This document shows, one piece after another, positions 1 to 4,679 of a stretch of DNA of 9,812 bases. The number at the start of each line of letters is the position of its first letter. The stretch's first letter is position 1. Source of the DNA: Flemingiibacterium sp045600005 (GTDB lineage Bacteria > Bacillota > Clostridia > Oscillospirales > CAG-272); NCBI GenBank assembly GCA_045600005.1, contig JAZRXB010000015.1:1-9812 (forward strand). The letters are read 5' to 3'. A program made the position numbers and the translations under genes. The notes beneath the pieces were generated by a model. That model worked only from the letters and a program-made list of their open reading frames with translations, was not told the DNA's origin and ran no database searches.

Positions 1-366
1 CTGTCCCGCCATCGGGTTATTCATGTGACTGTACATGATTTTGTGAAGCTGCAGGATATAGTTACGGGTGATCGGAATCGCGTCGAAGCTCTCGTGGATG
101 ATGTTCAGCGCGTCACGGTTTCTCGGCGTGGTTTTTTCCTCGACGAGCTGTTTGATACGGGTGCCTGTTGTGACGATACCCTCAATCGCGTTGGATGCTT
201 CGGTACTCTGCACCTTTGCGATCTCCACCAGCTTTTCGAGCGCTTCCGGTTTCTGTTTCAGGTACAGCTCCTGCTTTCCCGCTTCTTTATAGATTGCGGC
301 AACCAGACCAAGGATATCCGAATCCCATTTTTGATCTCTGATTGCCGAGTAATTGAACTCTCTCAT
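1..366 (-). CDS. Fic family protein, N-terminal part (cut by window edge)
   Basis: The 122 visible residues match the N-terminal region of class II Fic proteins, enzymes that usually AMPylate a hydroxyl side chain of a target protein. Seen: residues 51-63 include S58-x-x-x-E62-G63, which fits the (S/T)xxxE(G/N) inhibitory-helix motif that blocks ATP binding in Fic proteins. It is followed by the TTPRNRD and ALNIIHESF segments and a LHKIMYSHMNN segment. The catalytic HPFxxGNGR motif would lie beyond position 1, so activity cannot be judged. The start at 366 is supported by GGAGG (379-375) eight bases upstream and a close promoter. Oddity: homologues as I remember them carry about nine residues (EEEIAGYRD-like) between NRD and ALN that are absent here. 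It follows a DUF6061-like gene on the same strand but is separated from it by a terminator. Family call is firm; target unknown. Confidence 0.85.
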   Translation of the reverse strand, partial: MREFNYSAIRDQKWDSDILGLVAAIYKEAGKQELYLKQKPEALEKLVEIAKVQSTEASNAIEGIVTTGTRIKQLVEEKTTPRNRDALNIIHESFDAIPITRNYILQLHKIMYSHMNNPMAGQ

Positions 367-383
367 CACTCAATCCTCCGTTC

Positions 384-489
384 TTTCCCTTATATATTAG
401 CGTAAATTAAGGGAAAAGTCAACATGTTACGAGAATAATCCCTTAATTCTCACCGCTATTTAAGGGATATGATTCCCGAGTAAGGGAAA
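384..489. promoter_or_regulatory. Operator-like dyads around the Fic promoter
   Basis: Five half-sites of the type TTCCCTTA or TAAGGGAA lie in about 105 bp. Dyad 1 is TTTCCCTTA (384-392) with TAAGGGAAA (408-416). Dyad 2 is ATCCCTTAA (438-446) with TTAAGGGAT (460-468). In both, the gap between the CCCTTA and TAAGGG cores is 15 bp, so both dyads have the same geometry. A fifth half-site, TAAGGGAAA, sits at 481-489. Dyad 1 brackets the -10 box, so occupancy should repress the Fic gene. Many Fic proteins have a C-terminal winged helix and could act here, but that domain is outside the window, so the regulator is an inference. Confidence 0.65.
394..422 (-). promoter_or_regulatory. Sigma-A promoter of the Fic gene
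   Basis: Read on the minus strand, TTGACT (422-417) and TAATAT (399-394) are separated by exactly 17 bp. Transcription should start near 387, giving a leader of about 20 nt that contains the GGAGG ribosome site. This is the clearest housekeeping promoter in the window. Confidence 0.8.
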
Positions 490-540
490 ACTATACAAAA
501 GCAAGCGATGAGTTCGCGATTCACGACTCCATCGGCATAG

Positions 541-576
541 AAAAAGGGGGTACGGTATGAACTGCACCGTACCCCC
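541..576 (-). terminator. Rho-independent terminator after the DUF6061-like gene
   Basis: An 11-bp perfect stem (GGGGGTACGGT, 546-556, with ACCGTACCCCC, 566-576) encloses a 9-nt loop and, on the minus strand, is followed by TTTTT (545-541). It begins about seven bases after the stop codon of the gene at 583-819. Confidence 0.88.
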
Positions 577-582
577 TCATCA

Positions 583-819
583 TCATTGCCCCTGCCGAAC
601 CGTATCGAGATATGCTTTCACATCCCTATTCAGCACCAGATCGGCATACCCCAGCAGGTCATTGTAGATCAGGTAATCCAACTCCCGACGGTCAAGCCAT
701 GTCTCGGCAAACTCGTTTTCCACGGCGATGGTATCAATGGCGACCATCGACCCATCTGAAAAATTCAGCTCCACGAGGGCGTTGTCCATATTGAATGTGT
801 ATGATGTTATCTGTTTCAT
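583..819 (-). CDS. DUF6061-like small protein
   Basis: A 78-residue protein resembling DUF6061, a small family of unknown function common in gut Clostridia. Recognisable stretches are NFSDGSMVAIDTIAVENE in the first half and ELDYLIYNDLLGYADLVLN in the second half. It is acidic, without signal peptide or membrane segment, so probably cytosolic. Start choice: the frame opens further upstream at 870, but AAGGAG (833-828) lies eight bases before the ATG at 819, whereas the 870 ATG has no clear ribosome site and sits six bases after the stop of the AbrB-like gene. Translational coupling from 870 is the alternative and would add 17 residues. It is probably co-transcribed with the AbrB-like gene and ends at its own terminator. 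No function is assigned. Confidence 0.75.
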   Translation of the reverse strand: MKQITSYTFNMDNALVELNFSDGSMVAIDTIAVENEFAETWLDRRELDYLIYNDLLGYADLVLNRDVKAYLDTVRQGQ

Positions 820-876
820 GCCAAATTCTCCTTCCCGGATACGCACGGTCGGCGCATCTTTCTTCGTCATTATGTA

Positions 877-1053
877 CTACTCAAGCCCTATCTTTTTGGC
901 AAAATCCAACATGGCAAAACAAAACTTCTCAAACGGGCTCCATGTCATCTGTGACGGGTCGCCCTCCCGGATCCTCATGGTTCTCCTGATCTCCTTCGGG
1001 ATGACGACCCTGCCGAGGTCGTCGATTCTGCGGACAATTCCGGTTGCTTTCAT
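877..1053 (-). CDS. Truncated or chimeric AbrB/SpoVT-like DNA-binding protein
   Basis: The 58-residue product starts with an almost canonical AbrB/SpoVT swapped-hairpin segment: MKATGIVRRIDDLGRVVIPK followed by EIRRTMRIREGDP (residues 1-33). In the family this is followed by a strand pair such as LEIYTDRDGEVIFKKY that completes the DNA-binding barrel. Here residues 34-58 (SQMTWSPFEKFCFAMLDFAK and KIGLE) show no resemblance to that strand pair, and I do not recognise them. The start at 1053 follows GGAAG about ten bases upstream. The frame also opens further upstream, but only the part from 1053 looks like AbrB. It could be a decayed gene, a deletion-made chimera, or a short variant with an altered role. 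The DUF6061-like gene lies immediately downstream. Confidence 0.6.
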   Translation of the reverse strand: MKATGIVRRIDDLGRVVIPKEIRRTMRIREGDPSQMTWSPFEKFCFAMLDFAKKIGLE

Positions 1054-1086
1054 ATATGGTTTCTTCCTTTCGTCTGATAAACCCCG

Positions 1087-1121
1087 CCGAAGACTTTCGG
1101 ACGGTTCGGACGCAATGCGTC
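1087..1121. promoter_or_regulatory. Two short dyads upstream of the AbrB-like gene
   Basis: The roughly 200 bp between the AbrB-like start and the AraC terminator contains no convincing gene or strong promoter. It does hold CCGAAGACTTTCGG (1087-1100; arms of 5 bp) and GACGCAATGCGTC (1109-1121; perfect 6-bp arms around one base). Either could be an operator, or chance in GC-rich DNA. Confidence 0.25.
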
Positions 1122-1256
1122 GATCTTCCCCGCGGCGGACGTCGTGCCGCTTTACGGGGGCTGATGTTATTATCTGCACGAACTGCCGCGTTATACTCGC
1201 CGCGCAGCGGTTCGGCACTGTGAGAAAAAAACGTCAGAACGACCAGAAATTTCCGC

Positions 1257-1290
1257 AAAAACGCGCCGGCCGGAAAATTCCGACCGGCGC
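1257..1290 (-). terminator. Terminator of the AraC-family gene
   Basis: The arms GCGCCGGCCGGAA (1263-1275) and TTCCGACCGGCGC (1278-1290) form a 13-bp stem. Read on the minus strand the single non-Watson-Crick pair is a U-G wobble, and a TTTTT run (1261-1257) follows. It lies about 20 bases after the stop of the AraC gene. A T-run also exists on the plus side (1296-1303), but the plus-strand stem has a C-A mismatch and no plus gene precedes it. Confidence 0.78.
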
Positions 1291-1309
1291 TTCCCTTTTT
1301 TTTGCTGGC

Positions 1310-2131
1310 TTACTCCGTCTTCCGCCGACGGTACCTTTTCCGCCACGCGGACGGACTTTCTCCCTCGATGCGGTGAAACAGCGTGCAGAAATACGTGTAG
1401 GAGTCAAATCCCGCGTCGGCGGCGACGTCGAGGATCGCGTCGTCCGAATCGGCGAGCCGACGCTTCACCGCCGCCAGCCGCGTGCCGGTCAGGTACTCGT
1501 TCACGGTCATGCCCGTTTCCTTCCGGAAGGTGTGGCAGAGGTGGTATTTGCTCACCGGCACGTCGGCGGCGATCGAGTCGAGCGTCAGCTTTTCCCGGTA
1601 ATGCTGGTCGATGTAGACAAGCACCTGCCTTGCCAGACTCTGATCCTGCCGACGCGCAGGCTCCGGCGTCAGCCGCTCGAACAGCATCGTCGTAAGCTCG
1701 AGAAGCCCGGCGGTCAGACGCGCTTCTTTCAGCCGGTCGTCCTTTCCGGCGGCTTCCGCCAGCGATTTCATCCGCCGGTCGATGTCCTCCCGCTCCCTGT
1801 CCGAGACCGGGAAATAGTACCCCTCGTGCGAAAACATCGCTTCTTCCAGCCACGAAGCGCCCATCATGTGCAGAAGCGCGGCGAAATCCCGGCTCGGGAA
1901 CCCTAAAAAGCTCCGCGTGTAGCCGTTCTTGTCGTCCGGATTGGTCATGTGCAGATGGACCGCGTTGATGAGATACACCCCGCCCTTTGTCATCGGGTAA
2001 AGACTGTTGCCGATCAGCACGTTCCCGCCTTCGGTCAGCGACTGTAAAATTTCGTACTGATCGTCGTGCGTGTGGCGCGTATCCTCAAGCGGCGTGTGTC
2101 CGACGCGCCGGTAAACGGCGACAAGCTCCAT
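1310..2131 (-). CDS. AraC-family transcriptional regulator
   Basis: A 273-residue regulator of usual family length. Residues about 10-100 form a cupin-like ligand-binding half, with histidines at 20 and 22 and HLHMTNPDD near 59-67. Residues about 165-270 form the AraC double helix-turn-helix. First helix-turn-helix: LTLDSIAADVPVSKYHLCHT (182-201). Second: AILDVAADAGFDSYTYFCTL (232-251), followed by the closing signature FHRIEGESPSAWRKRYR (252-268). The start at 2131 has GAGGGG eight bases upstream. The gene is divergent from nanA with a 191-bp gap holding an AraC-type 21-bp direct repeat, so it most likely controls the sugar cluster and itself. The inducer is probably the imported sugar or a breakdown product; this is inferred from position only. 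Confidence 0.88.
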   Translation of the reverse strand: MELVAVYRRVGHTPLEDTRHTHDDQYEILQSLTEGGNVLIGNSLYPMTKGGVYLINAVHLHMTNPDDKNGYTRSFLGFPSRDFAALLHMMGASWLEEAMFSHEGYYFPVSDREREDIDRRMKSLAEAAGKDDRLKEARLTAGLLELTTMLFERLTPEPARRQDQSLARQVLVYIDQHYREKLTLDSIAADVPVSKYHLCHTFRKETGMTVNEYLTGTRLAAVKRRLADSDDAILDVAADAGFDSYTYFCTLFHRIEGESPSAWRKRYRRRKTE

Positions 2132-2162
2132 TGTGAATCCCCTCGTTTCTTCTTTTTATACA

Positions 2163-2191
2163 AGTATACCACATCCGCGCCAAAATAGCAA
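2163..2191 (-). promoter_or_regulatory. Promoter of the AraC-family gene
   Basis: On the minus strand TTGCTA (2191-2186) and TATACT (2168-2163) are spaced 17 bp, with TGG directly before the -10 (extended -10 type). The predicted start lies about 25 bp before the coding start at 2131. The -35 element overlaps the outer 21-bp repeat, which suggests autorepression. Confidence 0.6.
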
Positions 2192-2229
2192 GATATCGGA
2201 AGAAATTCGCAAGATACCATAAGAATTTC
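2188..2229 (+). promoter_or_regulatory. Tandem 21-bp direct repeat, probable AraC operator
   Basis: Two adjacent 21-bp units, 2188-2208 and 2209-2229, match at 17 of 21 positions. Both begin GCAAGATA, have AAGAA in the middle and end TTC. Exact 21-bp phasing, two helical turns, is the classic arrangement of AraC-family half-sites. The inner unit covers the -35 region of the nanA promoter and the outer one overlaps the -35 of the araC-type promoter. Activation of nanA together with autorepression is inferred. Confidence 0.68.
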
Positions 2230-2249
2230 AGAAATCTTTGTGCTATAAT
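2221..2249 (+). promoter_or_regulatory. Promoter of the nanA cluster
   Basis: A perfect TATAAT (2244-2249) is preceded by TGC (2241-2243), giving an extended -10. The -35 position (2221-2226, AAGAAT) is poor and lies inside the AraC-type repeat. This is typical of promoters that need an activator. Start is expected near 2256, leaving a leader of about 67 nt. Confidence 0.65.
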
Positions 2250-2259
2250 GGAGATACAA

Positions 2260-2290
2260 CAGGATCGAAAACAGGTTTTCTTCAATCCTG
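2260..2290 (+). promoter_or_regulatory. Nested stem-loop or dyad in the nanA leader
   Basis: CAGGAT (2260-2265) pairs with ATCCTG (2285-2290), and inside it GAAAAC (2267-2272) pairs with GTTTTC (2275-2280) around AG. It begins a few bases after the predicted transcript start. It could stabilise or regulate the mRNA, or be a second operator, for example of a LacI/CcpA-type protein. The centre differs from a standard cre site, so I do not name the factor. Confidence 0.45.
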
Positions 2291-2322
2291 CTGCCAGAAA
2301 AAATGAAAGAAGGAACCGACCC

Positions 2323-3216
2323 ATGAGTCTGAAAACAGACGGGATCTTCACCGCGCTGGTCACGCCCTATGACGATGCGGGAAAGGTCGACCACGCCCGG
2401 CTGAAACGGCTCGTCTCGCTCAACCGGCAGAACGGCGTGGACCGCTTCTATGTCTGCGGCAGCTCCGCCGAAATGCCGCTGCTCTCCTCTGAGGAGCGTC
2501 GGGACATTCTGCGCACTGTGCTGTCCTGCCGTCCCGAAACGGTCGTCGCCCATGTCGGCGGTCAGAACGCCGCCGAGAGCTTCGCGCTGGCAAGGGACGC
2601 CGCCGACGCGGGAGCCGACGCGGTTTCCGCCGTCACACCCTACTATTATAAGTACAGCTTCGCCGAGCTTGCACATTTCTACGAAAAGCTCGCCGACGCG
2701 AGCGGTCTGCCCGTCGTGCTGTACAACATCCCGAACTACGCCGGGGTGAGCTTCACCGTCGATCAGCTCGTTTCGCTGCTGAAGCTCGACGCGGTGGCGG
2801 CGCTCAAATTCACGTCGAAGGACGTGTACCTGATCGAGCGGGTCAGACGGCTCTGCCCGGACAAGCCCGTGTACAACGGCTGCGACGAAATTCTGTATTC
2901 CGGTCTTGCCGCCGGTGCGGGCGGCGCGATCGGCGCGACCTATAACGTGATGATGGACAAGGCGGTCCGGCTTTACGAAGCGTTCGGACGCGGCGACATG
3001 AAGACCTGTTTTGCCGTGCAAAGCGAGATCAACGACGTGATCGGCGTCACGTCACGGCTCGGCGGCTTAAAGTGCGTCAAAGCGCTGCTCGGAATGCTCG
3101 GATACCCCTGCGGGAACCTCCGCGAACCGTTCGAGCCGCTCGACGAGAGCGCACTTTGCGAGCTGCGGGAAAAGGTTCTGCCGCTCCTGACACTGAAAAG
3201 GGAGCCGCTGACATGA
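2323..3216 (+). CDS. nanA: N-acetylneuraminate lyase
   Basis: A 297-residue class I aldolase of the DHDPS/NAL superfamily, expected to split N-acetylneuraminate (or a close relative) into pyruvate and N-acetylmannosamine in the cytosol. Seen: pyruvate-binding loop GSSAE (46-50; usually GSTGE), YNIP with catalytic Tyr134, Schiff-base Lys162 in LKFTSKD, NGCDE (185-189), whose Asp188 and Glu189 correspond to the sialic-acid contacts Asp191/Glu192 of the E. coli enzyme, and GAIGATYN (201-208). Alignment from memory with E. coli NanA runs the full length and is closer than to DHDPS. Oddity: Ala205 stands where E. coli has Ser208, a substrate contact. The start at 2323 follows GAAGGAA by eight bases; the frame opens earlier at 2248 but without a ribosome site. 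First gene of the cluster, overlapping the next by 4 bp. Confidence 0.85.
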   Translation: MSLKTDGIFTALVTPYDDAGKVDHARLKRLVSLNRQNGVDRFYVCGSSAEMPLLSSEERRDILRTVLSCRPETVVAHVGGQNAAESFALARDAADAGADAVSAVTPYYYKYSFAELAHFYEKLADASGLPVVLYNIPNYAGVSFTVDQLVSLLKLDAVAALKFTSKDVYLIERVRRLCPDKPVYNGCDEILYSGLAAGAGGAIGATYNVMMDKAVRLYEAFGRGDMKTCFAVQSEINDVIGVTSRLGGLKCVKALLGMLGYPCGNLREPFEPLDESALCELREKVLPLLTLKREPLT

Positions 3217-4643
3217 AGAAGCTGCTCTTTTTCGACCCGGCGGCTGTCGCGTGGACAAAGGGCGGCGCTTCGCTCCACGTCTGCCCGCCGGAGGTCTGCC
3301 GGACAGCTTTCGAGCGCGAGTACCCGTATGAGCATTTCTATCACCTGTACAGCTCGCTGATCTATGACCCGGACGCGGCGGAATACCGCATCTACTACGG
3401 AGCGCGCGACCGACAGAACCGCACGACGCTTGCGCTCGCCGTCTCAAAGGACGCGGTCCGGTGGGAAAAGCCGAAGCTCGGCGTGTTCGCTTATGAGGGC
3501 AGCACCGAGAACAACCTGCTCGGTCTGCCGTTCGCCGACGGCTCGGTCCTGCGCGACGAACACGCGCCGCCGGAGGAACGCTATCATTTCCTGATGCACC
3601 GCGCCGGAAAGGGTTATTTCTGCTATCGCTCGGCGGACGGCATTCACTGGGACAAAAACCCCGTGCTTCTCGCGCCCTGCTTTCTGGACGGACATAACAA
3701 CGCGCTCTGGGATGAGACGGACGGCTGTTACCGCTTCTATCTCCGCGCGTGGAACCGCGACCCGCTTCGCCGGACAGCGGTGGGCGGCACGTGCGATTCT
3801 CTGATGAAACCGCTCGATCTTCCGCCCGACCTTCCCCGCCGCAAGCCGGAGGAACAGCCGATCCTCACCGAGCAGGCGTTCCCTCTCGTCATGCGTGCGG
3901 ACGAGCTTGATCAGATCAACGGCGTTCCGACCACACCGTCGACCGGCTCGCCGGTCGTACCGTCGGTCGGTTCATCGGTCGCATCGTCGGTCGGTTCACC
4001 AGTCGCACCGTCGACCGGCTCGCCGACCGACGTCTATACCTTCCCCGTTTCGCTCCTGCCCGGCGAGACCCGCGCGTTCGCGGCGTTCCCGTCCTTCTAC
4101 CGCCATAAGACCGACGGAACGCTGACGAACGACGGATGGCTCGACGTCCGGTTCTGCGGGAGCGTGGACGGAATGCACTTCCACCGCTTCGACCGGGCGG
4201 TCTACTTCGGAAATCTCAGCTCCGGCGAGTTTGAAAATCAGATGGCGTTCCACGGGACCGGCGTTCTGCCTTACGGCGGCCGCCTGCTTTCCAGCGGACT
4301 TCTCTACCGCACCCGCCACGGCGAGGTCGACCGGCGAAGCAGAGAGGGCGACGGAAAAATGGTCCTCTTTGAACAGCGAAAGGACGGCTTCGTTTCGCTC
4401 CGCTTCGACGAAAACGGCGGCGAAGCGTCGCTCGGCAGACAGACGGTCGGACGCGCGCTCACGCTGAACGTGAAGACCGCTCCCGGCGGCTCGCTGACGC
4501 TCTGCTTTGACGGTGCGGAAACGCTGACCGTCAAAGCGGACGACACGGCGCTCACCCTCCCCGTACCCGAAAACGTTCCGGCGTCCTGCGAGCTGACCGT
4601 GCGCGGCAGATATGCGGAGCTTTACAGCATCACGTTTCAGTAA
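3213..4643 (+). CDS. Glycosidase-like five-bladed beta-propeller protein
   Basis: A 476-residue protein with no signal peptide or membrane segment, so probably cytosolic. It resembles the large, mostly uncharacterised glycoside-hydrolase-like propeller group related in fold to GH32/43/130. Seen: LYSSLIYDPDAAEYRIYYGA near 46-65, then three blade motifs of the SxDGxxW type: SKDAVRW (78-84), SADGIHW (140-146) and SVDGMHF (317-323). WEKPKLGVFAYEGSTENNLL follows the first. The last 75 or so residues look like a beta-sandwich tail ending in LYSITF. Residues 242-273 are a repetitive Ser/Pro/Gly/Val linker coded by a 24-bp tandem repeat. The ATG shares ATGA with the nanA stop, and AGGGAG lies upstream, so translation is coupled. 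It may prepare the substrate for NanA. I cannot name catalytic acids or the linkage cut. Confidence 0.65.
   Translation: MKKLLFFDPAAVAWTKGGASLHVCPPEVCRTAFEREYPYEHFYHLYSSLIYDPDAAEYRIYYGARDRQNRTTLALAVSKDAVRWEKPKLGVFAYEGSTENNLLGLPFADGSVLRDEHAPPEERYHFLMHRAGKGYFCYRSADGIHWDKNPVLLAPCFLDGHNNALWDETDGCYRFYLRAWNRDPLRRTAVGGTCDSLMKPLDLPPDLPRRKPEEQPILTEQAFPLVMRADELDQINGVPTTPSTGSPVVPSVGSSVASSVGSPVAPSTGSPTDVYTFPVSLLPGETRAFAAFPSFYRHKTDGTLTNDGWLDVRFCGSVDGMHFHRFDRAVYFGNLSSGEFENQMAFHGTGVLPYGGRLLSSGLLYRTRHGEVDRRSREGDGKMVLFEQRKDGFVSLRFDENGGEASLGRQTVGRALTLNVKTAPGGSLTLCFDGAETLTVKADDTALTLPVPENVPASCELTVRGRYAELYSITFQ
3936..4031 (+). repeat. In-frame 24-bp minisatellite, four units
   Basis: Four tandem 24-bp units (3936-3959, 3960-3983, 3984-4007, 4008-4031) encode PSTGSPVV, PSVGSSVA, SSVGSPVA and PSTGSPTD. 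Units 1 and 4 are closest to each other, as are 2 and 3. Because the period is a multiple of three, changes in copy number would lengthen or shorten the linker without shifting the frame. The unit is built largely from TCG, GTC and GGT words, so slippage is plausible. Confidence 0.88.
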
Positions 4644-4679
4644 AACCATATTATAATAATGAAAGAAAGGGATCCTGTC

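Noticed and set aside
25..405. 126-residue plus-strand open frame at the left edge
   Set aside because: The opposite strand encodes a recognisable Fic N-terminal region with a good ribosome site and promoter.
1263..1303. Plus-strand terminator from the T-run after the 13-bp stem
   Set aside because: No plus-strand gene lies upstream, and the stem is better paired on the minus strand where it follows the AraC stop.
728..1906. 392-residue plus-strand open frame
   Set aside because: It runs through the antisense of the AraC, AbrB-like and DUF6061-like genes and a terminator, has no ribosome site, and its Arg/Pro-rich product matches no family.
2035..3021. 328-residue minus-strand open frame over nanA
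   Set aside because: It is antisense to a full-length NanA and crosses the divergent promoter region; long antisense frames are expected in GC-rich genes.
3936..4031. Phase-variable on/off switch
   Set aside because: The 24-bp period keeps the reading frame, so slippage changes linker length rather than turning the gene off.
4652..4657. Separate promoter for the binding-protein gene
   Set aside because: TATAAT is perfect but no acceptable -35 or extended -10 accompanies it, and the gap to the preceding gene is only 36 bp.
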